Below, piece after piece: positions 23,119 through 33,208 of a stretch of DNA of 64,000 nucleotides. A model generated the notes under the pieces. It worked only from the letters and a program-made list of their open reading frames with translations, was not told the DNA's origin and did not search any database. This stretch comes from Dokdonella sp. Its GTDB lineage: Bacteria; Pseudomonadota; Gammaproteobacteria; Xanthomonadales; Rhodanobacteraceae. Made by a program: the position numbers and the translations under genes. Where the stretch lies: positions 186,001-250,000 of the forward strand of contig JADJQH010000008.1 in the NCBI GenBank assembly GCA_016712865.1, read 5' to 3'. Each line of letters starts with the position of its first letter. Within the stretch, counting starts at the first letter, position 1.

Positions 23119-24690
23119 CTACTGATTGAAGTCGCGAAAGATGTCGAGGTCCGGCACCGGTGCGCCGTTGCGGCTGAGCAGCAGCAAGGTGAGATCGTCG
23201 TTTGCCGGAGCTGCACCGACAAAACTGCCCATCTCGCCCTGGATCGTGTCGCGGATCGATGCTGCGCCACTGGCGCTCGCCATCGCGCGGGCAACGCGCT
23301 CCAGGCCAAACTGCTCGCCCGCCTCATTCTCCGCTTCGTTGAGACCATCGCTGTAGAGCAGCAGGCAAGCGCCTGGTTCAAGCGTGAACCTGCTGGCGCG
23401 AAACAGCGTCTGCGCGCCGGCGCCCAATGCCGCTCCGGGGTCCATCGCCAATTCACTGATCGATCCTTGCGCTGAGCGCAGCAACGGAGACGGGTGGCCC
23501 GCGTTTGCGATCTCGATTTCTCCACTTTGCGGAGAAAGCGCAAGTACCTGGGCGGTAACGAACATGCCTGCTTCCAGCTCATCGAGCAGCAGCACGTTCA
23601 AGGTGACCAGCAGGTCCAGCGGCGTGCTCGCCTGGCTTGCCATCAGGCGCAAGGCCATGCCAAAGCGGGCCATGACCAGTGCGGCGGACACTGCCTTGCC
23701 CGAAACGTCGGCAATGATCATGCCGACGCGATCATCGGCAAAACGGAAGTAGTCGTAATGATCGCCTCCCACCACGCGCGCGGGCGCATACGATTCGGCC
23801 AGCTGATAACCGTCGATGCGCAAAGAAGACTGCGGCAGGAAGTGCTGCTGCACGCGCCGCGCGAGCAACAGGTCGCGCTCGGCGACACGACGCTCCGGCC
23901 GACTGTTGCGTTCGGTATCGACAAATCCTGCCAGCACGCTGGCAAAGGCCTTTGCCAGCGGACGGTCCATCGGGTTCCAGGTGTCCGCGCGATCCGACTC
24001 GGCAACCACCACGCCCAGGGTTTCGCCGCCAAGGATGACCGGAGCGGCGAGTACGCATTGCGGCGGGTTGGCGATGCCAAGCGGTTCGAGAGCCGAGGCC
24101 CCGCCGGCAACGCCATCGACATGGCGCCTGCAGGCCTGGGCCAGTTCCGCGCTGGTCTGCCAGTCGCTTTTGCCGGCACTGGATCCTGCAAATGGAACCA
24201 GTCGATCACTGCCCGGCCGCGAAAGGAACAAGCCGACTTGTCGGCATTCGAAGCGGGTGACAAGGCTCTCGAGGATCTGGTCAATCAGTTGCCTTGGCGG
24301 TTCGCGACGCGCCGCAAGCGTGGCAAGCCAGGACAACAGTTCCACGCGATCAAGCAGATGTGGCAGCGCCGATTCGCGCTGGCCGGGAGCGGTCGGCGTT
24401 TCTTCCACGCTGAGCGTCGCCCGCACCTCGCCGATGACGATTTCCACCCGGCCTTCGATGAGCAGCTCGCCCCGGATCAGGCTTCCGCCAAACAGGATGC
24501 CGTTGGAACTGCCAAGGTCGCGCAAACGCCAGACGCCATCGCTGCCGCGGATGACCTCGGCATGGCGGCGTGACACGGACAAATCATCGATGCGGATATC
24601 CGAATACGCGCCACGGCCAATGACGGCAGATTCGGAAAAACTGAACTGCTGTCCGGCAAGCGCTCCGCTGGTAAGGGTCAGGCGTGGCAT
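23119..24690 (-). CDS. FHA-GAF-SpoIIE protein phosphatase
   Basis: This 523-residue protein has an N-terminal FHA domain at about residues 5-90 (VIGRGAYSDIRI, VSRRHAEV), a GAF-like domain at 120-270 and a C-terminal PP2C phosphatase of the SpoIIE/RsbU type at 300-520 (GGDHYDYF, IADVSGKA, YSDGLNEAEN, NDDLTLLLLSR carry the metal-binding Asp residues). It probably dephosphorylates a STAS protein. The ATG at 24690 gives the expected FHA N-terminus; another in-frame ATG at 24732 would add 14 residues. It is convergent with the STAS gene, the likely substrate. Confidence 0.88.
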   Translation of the reverse strand: MPRLTLTSGALAGQQFSFSESAVIGRGAYSDIRIDDLSVSRRHAEVIRGSDGVWRLRDLGSSNGILFGGSLIRGELLIEGRVEIVIGEVRATLSVEETPTAPGQRESALPHLLDRVELLSWLATLAARREPPRQLIDQILESLVTRFECRQVGLFLSRPGSDRLVPFAGSSAGKSDWQTSAELAQACRRHVDGVAGGASALEPLGIANPPQCVLAAPVILGGETLGVVVAESDRADTWNPMDRPLAKAFASVLAGFVDTERNSRPERRVAERDLLLARRVQQHFLPQSSLRIDGYQLAESYAPARVVGGDHYDYFRFADDRVGMIIADVSGKAVSAALVMARFGMALRLMASQASTPLDLLVTLNVLLLDELEAGMFVTAQVLALSPQSGEIEIANAGHPSPLLRSAQGSISELAMDPGAALGAGAQTLFRASRFTLEPGACLLLYSDGLNEAENEAGEQFGLERVARAMASASGAASIRDTIQGEMGSFVGAAPANDDLTLLLLSRNGAPVPDLDIFRDFNQ

Positions 24691-25313
24691 CGTGTTCGGA
24701 GTTTCGCATGGTCGCGCGGACGAGTGAATCATTCACTCTGGATCTCAGCTGATGCCAGTGACTGCTCGTTGGTTCGTCCTGCAAATGGCAGGCCTCGTGA
24801 GGCGGAGCTTGCTCCGCTGTCGTGCCAGGCGTTCCGGCCGTCTGTGCGATCCAACTGCGAGGCGTATTTGAGGCATCGCGGATCAAGCGGAATCCGTTCG
24901 TGGTGAGCCTGTGGAACCATGAACGGAATCAGGGGGCAAGGAGCCTGCGCGGCAGAAGCCATCCGGCTGCAACGACGCTGTCATCGATTGATCGGATCAA
25001 TCGTCAGGCTTTCATAGAGCCTGCTATGCGCACCTTCCGATTAATCCGCTGAATCGCGCCAGCGCCGTTTCGCTTCGAATTCATTCTGCCGCGCAGGCTC
25101 CTAGGCAATCCTGTTTCAACATGCTCCGGACGGACGCGACGTGGTCGTCGTTGCCTTGCCCGTCCATGGCCATCGCCTGCAATTGCTCTTGCATTCTCTC
25201 CCTCTCCCGCTGGCGTACCCGGAGGGCATGAAGGAGAGGGTTGGGGTGTGGGTGGTGCTTCCACCATCCCTGGCCATCGCCTGCATTGCTCTGTTCTCCC
25301 CCCCCGGCGTCCC

Positions 25314-25428
<115 letters not shown>

Positions 25429-25473
25429 TGCAATTGCTCCTGCATTGCAGGCATACATGCCATCCCTGGCAAT

Positions 25474-25504
25474 AAAAAAACCGGACGGCGAACCGTCCGG
25501 TTTT
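25474..25504 (-). terminator. Rho-independent terminator of the phasin gene
   Basis: On the minus strand the stem CCGGACGG-TTCG-CCGTCCGG is followed by a run of seven T. It lies about 56 bases after the phasin stop and reads in the gene's direction. Confidence 0.9.
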
Positions 25505-25559
25505 CGATGCCACTGAAAACCGCTGCTGCGCAAGCGCGAACAGGGTTCTCGTTGGAGAC

Positions 25560-25952
25560 TTACTTGCCCGAAGCAGCCTTCTTCACCGCATTGACCTGCT
25601 TGGTCACGGTTTCGTTGGTGGCTTCGAACGAACCCTTGATCAGGTTGCCGAGGGCTTCGTTGGTCTTCAGCGTGATGCCGAGGAGTTCCTGGTTGGTGTT
25701 GTACAGCTTCTCGGCGGATTCCTTGGCCAGCGCAACGCCCTTCGGCCAGATGGCCTTGGCGCCGTCGAAGTCACGGATTTCGGACGCTTCCGACCAGAAA
25801 GCGCTGGAAGCATTGACCTGCTTCTCGACAGCCTTGAGCTGCACGTCGGCGATCTTCTCGAAACCGGCGAGGGCAACGCCCTGGGCCTTGACTGCGGCGT
25901 CGGCAAAGGTCTTGCCGAGGGACAGGAACTGCGAATTGATTTGCTCGTACAT
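25560..25952 (-). CDS. Phasin family protein
   Basis: The 130-residue protein is almost wholly helical and amphipathic, with Ala, Lys, Glu and Gln, and has the phasin pattern (YEQINSQFLSLGKTFADAAV, LKAVEKQVNASSAFWSEAS). Phasins coat polyhydroxyalkanoate granules in the cytoplasm, although short phasin-like proteins also occur in bacteria without granules. It is monocistronic, with its own terminator. No PHA synthase gene lies in this window. Confidence 0.85.
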   Translation of the reverse strand: MYEQINSQFLSLGKTFADAAVKAQGVALAGFEKIADVQLKAVEKQVNASSAFWSEASEIRDFDGAKAIWPKGVALAKESAEKLYNTNQELLGITLKTNEALGNLIKGSFEATNETVTKQVNAVKKAASGK

Positions 25953-26130
25953 GGGGTTTCTCCCGCTCTATGAGTGTTGGTGAAGCGCACTCTAGCAGGA
26001 GTCATTGTGCAATGCAACATGATTGAGCCGATTTCGTTCAGAAACTGGACGGAATCACGTTTTCAAGCCATTTCGCTTGGCTATGAGCCATGTTGCGACA
26101 CCGCAGCAGCGGGCTTGGTCGGGGGGCGCT

Positions 26131-26493
26131 TCAGAGGGTGAACCCGCGATAGCGACAACCCGAGGTGCAGGTTTCGTGCACCACGATTTCGGATAGCTGT
26201 GGCAACTGTGGCTTCAATGCGTTCCAGATCCACACCGCCAGATTCTCGCTGGTCGGGTTTTCCAAGCCGGGGATCTCGTTGAGATAGTGATGATCCAGCC
26301 GCTCGAACACAGGGGCAAAGGCCTTGCTGACGTCGGAGAAATCGCAGACCCAGCCGAGCTGCGCATCTATCGGTCCTTCCAGATGCACCTCGATCTCGAA
26401 GGAATGCCCATGCAGGCGCGCGCACTTGTGTCCCTCCGGCACATTGGGCAGGCGATGTGCGGCTTCGATGCGGAATTTCTTGAAGATCTGCAT
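26131..26493 (-). CDS. queD: 6-carboxy-5,6,7,8-tetrahydropterin synthase
   Basis: The 120-residue protein matches QueD of the queuosine and preQ0 pathway, which converts dihydroneopterin triphosphate to carboxytetrahydropterin. The zinc ligands are His13 (AAHRLP), His28 and His30 (LHGHSF), the catalytic Cys is Cys24 (GHKCARL), and the C-terminus carries [13 protein letters not shown] chose the ATG at 26493, which gives the family N-terminus [16 protein letters not shown]; the frame extends upstream only because it reads into the 62-base tandem repeat. Confidence 0.93.
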   Translation of the reverse strand: MQIFKKFRIEAAHRLPNVPEGHKCARLHGHSFEIEVHLEGPIDAQLGWVCDFSDVSKAFAPVFERLDHHYLNEIPGLENPTSENLAVWIWNALKPQLPQLSEIVVHETCTSGCRYRGFTL

Positions 26494-26526
26494 GGGGGTC
26501 TGGATCGGGATGGTCAGCTTGCGGGT

Positions 26527-26715
26527 GAGCGTTTCCGGAATCCGCATTATGCCGTTGGCATGGATCCCGTAGGAGCCCATTCATGGGCGAGCGTTTTCGG
26601 AACTCGCATTCTGCCGGTGGCATCGATCCCGTAGGAGTCCATTCATGGGCGAGCGTTTGCGGATTCCGCATTCTGCCGGTGGCATCGATCCTGTAGGAGC
26701 CCATTCATGGGCGAG
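26527..26715. repeat. 62-bp tandem repeat, three copies
   Basis: Units begin at 26527, 26589 and 26651 with an exact 62-base period, and a fourth begins at 26713 and breaks off. Each unit contains GTAGGAG(C/T)CCATTCATGGGC, with the hairpin GCCCATTCATGGGC, a REP-like core widespread in gammaproteobacteria. It lies between dnaE2 and queD on their transcript strand. Confidence 0.9.
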
Positions 26716-26763
26716 TTTCGTGCCGGCGGATTTTTCGTCCGGGTACGAAAATGACTTCGCGCC

Positions 26764-29700
26764 TCAACGGAAATCCCGCGAGCGCACATCCAGCGCATCG
26801 AGCAGGGCGCTGTGATCAAGCAGGCGTTCGGCAATCACGTGCTGCACGCCGTCCACGCATTCCAGCCGACCGTGCACGCCGAGCAGGCGTGCTTCCAGCA
26901 GCACCCGGCGCTGGCGTTCGGCAATGGCCTGCCAGACCACCACGTTGAACAAGCCGCTCTCGTCTTCCAGAGTGACGAAGGTGACGCCACCGGCAGTCTG
27001 CGGACGTTGGCGCAGGGTGACGAGGCCCGCTACGCGCACCGGGCGTGAGTGATCCGATGCGCCCAATTCGCGTGCGCTGATGCAGCGGCGTGCCTTGAGT
27101 TGTGTGCGAATCAGGGCCAGCGGATGCGGGCCGAGCGAAAGGCCGGTGGCGGCATAGTCGGCGTTGACGGTTTCACGCGCGCTGGGCGGACGCAAGTTGA
27201 CGCGATCTTCCGCGCTGCCGATGCCATCCAGCAGCGGCAGTTGTTTCTCGACACCGGCTACCTGCCAGCGGGCGCGATGGCGATGTCCGGCCAGGCCACG
27301 CAGCGCATCGGCTTCGGCCAGACGCGCCAGGGCGTGGCGATCAAGTTTCGCGCGCTGGGCAAGGTCCTCGACATCACGGAATGCCGATTGCCTGCGTGCC
27401 TGCACGATGGCATCGGCGGCAGCCTGCGAAAGGCCGCGGATCTCGCGAAACCCCAGACGAATGGCGGGTTGCTGCTCCGGCGTGCAGGGTTCCAGGTGGC
27501 AGTCCCAATGACTGAAGCGCACATCCACCGGATGCACGCGGATGCCGTGTCGGCGCGCGTCCTGGATGATCTGGCTGGGCGCGTAGAAACCCAGCGGTTG
27601 CGAGTTGAGCAGGGCGCAGGCAAACGCGGCCGGTTCATTGCATTTCAGCCAGCAGCTGAACCAGGTGAGCAGGGCAAAGCTGGCGGCGTGGGATTCGGGA
27701 AAACCGTAGCTGCCGAAACCGCGCAACTGGTTGAACAGGGCCTCGGCAAATTCCAGCGGATAGTTTTTCCCCAGCATGCCGCTGACGAAACGCTCGTGGA
27801 AATACTCGATGCCGCCGCGTCGCTTCCAGGCGGCCATGCCGCGGCGCAGTTCGTCGGCTTCGCCCGGCGTGAACCCGGCGGCAGTGATGGCCACTTGCAT
27901 CACCTGTTCCTGGAACAGCGGCACGCCGAGGGTGCGCTTGAGCACCGGTTCCAGTTCCGCCGACGGATACACCACCGCGTGCGGATTCTTTCGGCGCAGC
28001 AGATAGGGATGAACCATGTCGCCCTGAATCGGTCCCGGTCGCACGATGGCGACCTGGATCACCAGGTCGTAGTAGCAGCGTGGCTGGAGTCGCGGCAGCA
28101 TGGCCATCTGCGCGCGCGATTCGATCTGGAACACGCCAATGGTGTCGGCGCGACAGATCATGGCGTAGGTCTGGCGTGCGCTCGCATCATCGGCGCGATC
28201 GGTGGCGGCAAGGTCGGCCAGGCTCATGTCGCGACGGCCACTGTCGCGCAGCAGATGCAGGCATTTGCGGATGCAGGTGAGCATGCCGAGCGCCAGACAA
28301 TCCACCTTGAGCAGGCGCATGGTTTCCAGATCATCCTTGTCCCACTGGATGATGGTGCGTTCCGGCATCGCCGCATTCTCGATCGGCACCAGCATGGCCA
28401 GCGGCTCGCCCGAGATCACGAAGCCGCCGACATGCTGGGACAGATGGCGCGGCATGCCGATGAGTTGCCGGGTCAGTGCAATGAGTTGCCGGATCACCGG
28501 CGAATCCGTATCAAAGCCGCGCTCGCGCAGGCGTGCATCCAGCACCGCATCGTCCTCGTGCGGACCCAGGCAACGACTCAGTTCATCGATCTGGTCCACG
28601 CCCAGACCCAGTGCCTTGGCCACGTCACGCACTGCGCTGCGGCTGCGATAGCAGATCACGGTGGCAGCCAGTGCGGTGCGCTCGCGACCGTACTTGGCGT
28701 AGATGTACTGGATCACTTCCTCGCGCCGCTCGTGCTCGAAATCCACATCGATGTCCGGTGGCTCGTTGCGTTCGCGCGAGATGAAACGTCCAAACAGCAT
28801 CTGCACGCGGCGCGGATCGACCTCGGTGATGTGCAGGCAATAGCAGACGATGGAGTTGGCCGAGGAGCCGCGTCCCTGGCAGAGGATGTCGCGGCTGCGC
28901 GCGAAACGCACGATGTCGTGCACGGTGAGAAAGAACGCCTCGTAGTGCAACTCCTCGATCAGCTGCAACTCGTGCTCGATCTGCTGGCGCACCGGGGCCG
29001 GCACGTCTTCGCTCCAGCGCAGCGCGGCACCGGCCAGGGTGAGCGCGCGCAGGTGCGAAATCGGCGTTTCGCCTTCAGGCACCAGTTCCTGCGGATAGCG
29101 GTAGCCCAGCGAATCCAGGCTGAAGCGGCAGCGTTCGGCAATGCGCAGGGTTTCCTCCAGCAGCGCGCGTGGATACATGGCAGCGAGTGCGTCGCGATTT
29201 CGAAGATGACGTTCGCCATTGGGAAACAGCAGGGCGCCGGCCTCGCCGATCGTGCGCCGATGGCGGATCGCGGCAAGGGTGTCCTGCAGGCAGCGGCGTG
29301 AGCGCACATGCATGTGCACGTCACCACTGGCCACGGCCGGGATTTCCTGTTCGTCGCAAAAAGCCAGTTGCTGGGCAAGGCGTTTCGCATCGCGCGCACC
29401 GCGATGCAGTTCAACGGCCAGCCACAGGCGATCCGCGAAATGCTGTTTGAGCCACTGTGCATCGGCTGGTGAAGGCGCGGCATCGGCCAGCCACAGGCAG
29501 AGCAGGCCCTCGTTTGCGATCAGGTCATCGCGCTGTACCTGGTAACGGCCCTTCACGCTGCGCCGTCGCGCCTTCGTGATCAGCGCGCACAGGTTCTGGT
29601 AGCCGATCTGGTCTTCCACCAGCAACACCACGCGCAAGCCATCCTCGCAATGCAACTCGCTGCCGACGATCAGTGGGATTCCGGTTTTTCGCGAAGCTTC

Positions 29701-29940
29701 CAGCGCCCGCACGATGCCGGCCAGCGAGCACTCGTCGGTGATCGCCAGCGCGCCATAGCCGAGCTTTGCCGCACGCTCGAACAACTCCAGTGCCGAGGAC
29801 GCCCCGCGCAGGAAGGAGAAGTTCGACAGGCAATGCAGCTCGGCGTAGTCGGCCGGGCTTTGCTCATCTTTGGCAACAAACGGCTCAGCATCGTCTGGCT
29901 GTTGCTGGCGTGCGCGTGGAATGGAACGTCTCGGTTGCAT
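26764..29940 (-). CDS. dnaE2: Error-prone DNA polymerase III alpha subunit DnaE2
   Basis: The 1058-residue protein has the length of DnaE2, the translesion polymerase of the ImuA-ImuB-DnaE2 mutasome. An N-terminal PHP domain begins at [15 protein letters not shown] (about residue 34), the catalytic PDIDVDF motif lies near residue 393, and the C-terminal quarter contains helix-hairpin-helix and OB-fold sequence ([18 protein letters not shown]). It follows imuB after about 84 bases, the classical SOS-induced order lexA-imuA-imuB-dnaE2. DNA damage induction through LexA is inferred from family and context. Confidence 0.96.
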   Translation of the reverse strand: MQPRRSIPRARQQQPDDAEPFVAKDEQSPADYAELHCLSNFSFLRGASSALELFERAAKLGYGALAITDECSLAGIVRALEASRKTGIPLIVGSELHCEDGLRVVLLVEDQIGYQNLCALITKARRRSVKGRYQVQRDDLIANEGLLCLWLADAAPSPADAQWLKQHFADRLWLAVELHRGARDAKRLAQQLAFCDEQEIPAVASGDVHMHVRSRRCLQDTLAAIRHRRTIGEAGALLFPNGERHLRNRDALAAMYPRALLEETLRIAERCRFSLDSLGYRYPQELVPEGETPISHLRALTLAGAALRWSEDVPAPVRQQIEHELQLIEELHYEAFFLTVHDIVRFARSRDILCQGRGSSANSIVCYCLHITEVDPRRVQMLFGRFISRERNEPPDIDVDFEHERREEVIQYIYAKYGRERTALAATVICYRSRSAVRDVAKALGLGVDQIDELSRCLGPHEDDAVLDARLRERGFDTDSPVIRQLIALTRQLIGMPRHLSQHVGGFVISGEPLAMLVPIENAAMPERTIIQWDKDDLETMRLLKVDCLALGMLTCIRKCLHLLRDSGRRDMSLADLAATDRADDASARQTYAMICRADTIGVFQIESRAQMAMLPRLQPRCYYDLVIQVAIVRPGPIQGDMVHPYLLRRKNPHAVVYPSAELEPVLKRTLGVPLFQEQVMQVAITAAGFTPGEADELRRGMAAWKRRGGIEYFHERFVSGMLGKNYPLEFAEALFNQLRGFGSYGFPESHAASFALLTWFSCWLKCNEPAAFACALLNSQPLGFYAPSQIIQDARRHGIRVHPVDVRFSHWDCHLEPCTPEQQPAIRLGFREIRGLSQAAADAIVQARRQSAFRDVEDLAQRAKLDRHALARLAEADALRGLAGHRHRARWQVAGVEKQLPLLDGIGSAEDRVNLRPPSARETVNADYAATGLSLGPHPLALIRTQLKARRCISARELGASDHSRPVRVAGLVTLRQRPQTAGGVTFVTLEDESGLFNVVVWQAIAERQRRVLLEARLLGVHGRLECVDGVQHVIAERLLDHSALLDALDVRSRDFR

Positions 29941-30024
29941 GTTGGACCACCCTCACCCCAACCCACGAGCCTGCCCCGGAGGTAATTCGCGCTGGCGCAG
30001 GCGCCTGAGGTTGTGCATAAGCAA

Positions 30025-31437
30025 TCACGCAAACCATCCGTGCAGCAGCCACGGGCCATCCATGCCGCCGGCGGGGCGGAATGCCCAGGCGCGTTGGCCG
30101 AGTGAGGTTTGCAGCACGTAGTAATCACGTCCGGCCTGGTCGCCGTCCCACCAGCCGCTTTCGATGCGTTCCGGTCCGCTCACGATCTGCGCTGCGCGGT
30201 CACGCAGCGGAATCGGGCGTGGCAGCAACCACAGCGGGCGTGGGCCGCAGTCGATGTGGCCGAGGCGGGCGTCGGCTGCGGCAGTCCAGGCTTTTTCCGG
30301 TCGGTGATCGGCCTGCTCGATGGGCGTGCTCAACACCGCATCGCCAAGTCGCGCCTGCAGGCGATCAACCAGGGTTTGCCATTGGCTCAGCGCGGTTGCC
30401 TGGCGTTCGAACAAATCCCCGCGCAAGGGCACGAACGGCGGCAGGCGCGTGGCCACGACGCGCAAACCGGTGATCGGCGATGCGAGCTGGAGGCGATCCA
30501 GCTTGAGTCTGGCCAGTTCAAACAATCGCTGCGGATCGCGCTCGGGCAGGTTGCTGCCGATGCCCGCGCGCGTGGCCGGCTGGCGCTGATGCAGCAGGTG
30601 GATTTCAAACTGCTGCACGCCACCATCGCGGCAGGCAAGAAACGCAGCCAGTTGTTCGAGCTGACGACGCAACGGAAACAGGATGGCCGTGGTGGTGTGC
30701 AGTTCGGCATCGAATTCCAGCGCGGCACAAAAGCGCGCGGGTGGTTGCCAGGTCTCCAGCGGATCGGCCTTGCGTCCGCACAAGCGATCCAGATGATCGA
30801 GCAGGCTCGTGCCGAAGCGTCGGGCCAGACCGGCACGCGGCAAGGCGAGTACCTCGCCAAGGCGACGCAGCCCCATGCTTTCAAGCGCAGTCACCTGCGT
30901 GGCTTGCAGGCGGGCGTTGTGCAGCGGCAGATCGCGCAGCATCGTCTTCAGCGCATCGGTATCGACAATGTGGCCGTCGCGATCCGCTGCGGCCAGCACG
31001 GCAGCCAATGGCGTGACCGCCACGCCCAGTCGATGGGTCACACCCAGCGTGCGCAGGCGCGTACGCAAAATGCGTGCGATGCGCGGCCAGCCACCGAAGC
31101 AGCGCAGGCTGGCGCCGATTTCCACCAGCACCGCATCAGGCTCGCGCAGGCTGACCTGTTCGCTCACCGCATAACCGATGCTGGCGATGCTGTTGCGCAG
31201 GGTGTGCATGGCGGCGTGATCGACGGGCGCCGAGTGCAGGCCGGGCAACAGCGCCTGTGCGGCAGCCAGCGAATGTCCGGGGCGAATGCCCGCAGCTTGT
31301 GCGGCGGCGGATGCGGCATGCACATGACGACGTTGCAGCGGGCCGTCGATCAGGACAAGCGCTTCAGCCGGATCATGTCCATCGCGGGTGACGGCGTCGA
31401 GTGCCAGTTGCGGAAGCAGGAGTGCGGCCCACAGCAT
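30025..31437 (-). CDS. imuB: ImuB, catalytically inactive Y-family polymerase-like protein
   Basis: The 470-residue protein has a Y-family polymerase fold (LWAALLLPQLALDAVTRD at the start, GLRRLGEVLALPRAGLARRFG for the helix-hairpin-helix part near residue 190). The paired acidic residues required for catalysis in DinB-type polymerases are not evident, as known for ImuB. ImuB acts as the hub that tethers DnaE2 and ImuA to the replication clamp. It is unusually far from imuA: about 470 bases of repeat DNA separate them. Confidence 0.9.
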   Translation of the reverse strand: MLWAALLLPQLALDAVTRDGHDPAEALVLIDGPLQRRHVHAASAAAQAAGIRPGHSLAAAQALLPGLHSAPVDHAAMHTLRNSIASIGYAVSEQVSLREPDAVLVEIGASLRCFGGWPRIARILRTRLRTLGVTHRLGVAVTPLAAVLAAADRDGHIVDTDALKTMLRDLPLHNARLQATQVTALESMGLRRLGEVLALPRAGLARRFGTSLLDHLDRLCGRKADPLETWQPPARFCAALEFDAELHTTTAILFPLRRQLEQLAAFLACRDGGVQQFEIHLLHQRQPATRAGIGSNLPERDPQRLFELARLKLDRLQLASPITGLRVVATRLPPFVPLRGDLFERQATALSQWQTLVDRLQARLGDAVLSTPIEQADHRPEKAWTAAADARLGHIDCGPRPLWLLPRPIPLRDRAAQIVSGPERIESGWWDGDQAGRDYYVLQTSLGQRAWAFRPAGGMDGPWLLHGWFA

Positions 31438-31907
31438 GTGCGCGATCCATCAATGTGCATCGTGCGCTGCGGGACTGCAATTGCCTTTCCCCGGCGTGGG
31501 AGAGGGCGCACTGTCCGCGAACGTGGATGGCGGGAGTGGGTTTGCGTTCCCCGCGTTTTGTAAGACGGGCAAGGGCTGAATCAAGAGCGTTCTACATCGC
31601 CTGCGGCGCTGCCGAGCTACTTTTCTTTGAGTCGGCAAAGAAAAGTAGCCAAAAGAAAGCCGACCCGAAGTCCGCGCGTCAGCTTCGCTGCCGTTCCCTG
31701 CGTTGCTCGGAATCCGGCGGCCGGCGCGAACTCGCGCATCCCTGCGCTCAAACATGCGCACCTTTCCCCGCCGGATTCCTGCGCTACTCGGCGCTGCCAC
31801 GGGACTGAAGATCAAAAGCTTATCCTCGCTCCGGCTCGGCAGCGCTGCAGGCGATGCAGAAAGCTTTTGATTCGGCAACGGCACAGACGATGTAGATTGC
31901 ATGACCG
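31438..31907. repeat. Gene-free spacer between imuA and imuB
   Basis: This 470-base stretch inside the mutasome operon holds a MITE-like element (31576-31875) and a CCTTTCCCCGGCGTGGGAGAGGG-like palindrome remnant near 31480-31510. No coding sequence is supported. Confidence 0.7.
31576..31875. mobile_element. MITE-like element with about 41-bp terminal inverted repeats
   Basis: The left end (31576-31616) and the inverted right end (31835-31875) match over 41 bases with about seven mismatches; the inner 25 bases, at 31592-31616 and 31835-31859, match with two. Inside, CTACTTTTCTTTG at 31617-31629 faces CAAAGAAAAGTAG at 31636-31648 as a perfect 13-bp hairpin. The 300-base element has no gene, so it would need a transposase in trans. 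Target-site duplication is not clear. Confidence 0.7.
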
Positions 31908-32519
31908 TCACCCCCAACCAACATCGCGCAGCGCGATGGATTGCACCGGTGCACGGCCACGACACTTGAGCACCTGCACGCGCAAGCCGGCATGCACGCA
32001 CAGGCGCAAGGCCGCCGGTGACGGTTGCGCGGCGTGATGCTGATCGCGAAACGCAAAGGCCAGGCAATGCCCGCTTTCGGCCGCCAGTTGCAGGCGACGC
32101 AAGCCGCGCTCGTCGATCCCCTGCGGCCAGCACAACACGGCGGCACAGGCGTCACTGGCCAGGCATTGTTCGGCAGCCCACCAGGCCTCCTTGTCTTGCG
32201 CATGCACGACATGCACGCGCGCGCTGCGCACGCCGAATTGGGCAAAGGCCACCGGATAAGGCAGATAGGGTGGATCGACGAACACGATGGGCCGTTCGCC
32301 CTGGCTGAGCGCAGCCAGCGCCGGCATCAGCAAGGCAAGCTCACCCAGGCCATCGGCTTCGATGAGGATTTCCGATAGCGCACCCAGCGGCCAGCCAGCA
32401 CCGGGCAACACGGCATCGAGTTCGACATGGCCGCTTGCCACGGTCGGCATCGGCGCAGCCTGCGTGCCGCGCCAGATGCGTGGATCGTGCAACACTTGCT
32501 GCAAGACAACGGCGTTCAT
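31908..32519 (-). CDS. imuA: ImuA, SOS mutasome recombinase-like protein
   Basis: The 203-residue protein matches ImuA (also called SulA2 in some annotations), a RecA/SulA-related component of the translesion mutasome. The pattern ALSEILIEADGLGELALLMPAL occupies the position of the RecA P-loop but has no GKT, as is usual for ImuA. Its ATG overlaps the lexA stop as ATGA at 32519-32516, so expression is tightly coupled to lexA. A role in supporting ImuB-DnaE2 is from established family knowledge. Confidence 0.88.
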   Translation of the reverse strand: MNAVVLQQVLHDPRIWRGTQAAPMPTVASGHVELDAVLPGAGWPLGALSEILIEADGLGELALLMPALAALSQGERPIVFVDPPYLPYPVAFAQFGVRSARVHVVHAQDKEAWWAAEQCLASDACAAVLCWPQGIDERGLRRLQLAAESGHCLAFAFRDQHHAAQPSPAALRLCVHAGLRVQVLKCRGRAPVQSIALRDVGWG

Positions 32520-33142
32520 GCGCGGCTGCCACGCAGCAGGCCGACGAGGATGCCTTCAATGGCAAACGCGTGCTTGCGCGGATCCACGCGCAGCACCGGA
32601 TAGGCCGGATTCTCCGGCCACAACTCGATGCTGCCGCGATTGCGCTTGAAGCGTTTGAGGGTGACTTCCTCATCCAGTCGCGCCACCACGATCTGTCCGC
32701 TGCGCGCTTCGGCACTGCGCGCAACGATCACCCAGTCGCCATCGAGGATGCCGGCATCGCGCATGCTGTCGCCCTGCACGCGCAAGGCGAAATCCGCGCG
32801 CGCCCGAAACATGTCCGGATCCAGCAACACGCTGCGCTCGATGTTTTCCTGGGCCAGGATCGGCAAACCCGCCGCCACCCGTCCAACCAGCGGCACGCGT
32901 CGGCCAGGACGCGAAGCGGATCGGCCATCCTCGTTGACCAGGCGCAGGTTGCGCCGCTTGCCCGGCTCGCGCCGCAGCGCACCCTTGGCCTCCAGTGCCG
33001 CCACAAAATGCTGGGCCGAACTGGGATCGGCAAACCTGAAGGCTTGCGCAATCTCGGCCAGGCTCGGCGGCACCCCATCGCCCTCGATGCGCTCGCGGAT
33101 GAAATCGAGGATTTCCTGCTGGCGATCGGTCAGTGTGTCCAT
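32516..33142 (-). CDS. lexA: LexA repressor (mutasome-associated)
   Basis: The 208-residue repressor has a winged-helix N-terminus (LTDRQQEILDFI to about residue 65) and a C-terminal S24 peptidase domain with self-cleavage site Ala91-Gly92, Ser126 in QGDSMRDAG and Lys163 in EVTLKRF. It governs the imuA-imuB-dnaE2 genes with which it is co-transcribed. A near-perfect 18-base palindrome abuts the start codon. In Lysobacterales two LexA proteins with different operators are known, and this is likely the cassette-linked second one. Confidence 0.95.
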   Translation of the reverse strand: MDTLTDRQQEILDFIRERIEGDGVPPSLAEIAQAFRFADPSSAQHFVAALEAKGALRREPGKRRNLRLVNEDGRSASRPGRRVPLVGRVAAGLPILAQENIERSVLLDPDMFRARADFALRVQGDSMRDAGILDGDWVIVARSAEARSGQIVVARLDEEVTLKRFKRNRGSIELWPENPAYPVLRVDPRKHAFAIEGILVGLLRGSRA

Positions 33143-33160
33143 ACCCTAAATATATAGGGT
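33143..33160 (-). promoter_or_regulatory. Putative LexA operator and promoter of the lexA-imuA-imuB-dnaE2 cassette
   Basis: ACCCTAAATATATAGGGT is an 18-base palindrome with a single mismatched pair, directly next to the lexA ATG. Read on the minus strand, TTGCCG at about 33172-33177 and TATATT at 33149-33154 form a sigma-70 promoter with 17-base spacing, and the start point would fall at or next to the A of the ATG. This predicts a leaderless lexA mRNA, with the operator covering the -10 box. Confidence 0.65.
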
Positions 33161-33208
33161 CATTGGCTTGGCGGCAATGCGGGAGTCGCCATTGCTGCTT
33201 GACCGCAT

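Noticed and set aside
26527-26715. CRISPR-like array
   Set aside because: The units are contiguous 62-base tandem copies without unique spacers.
27049-29301. 750-codon plus-strand open frame
   Set aside because: It is antisense to dnaE2, whose motifs and length are unmistakable; high GC content produces such shadows.
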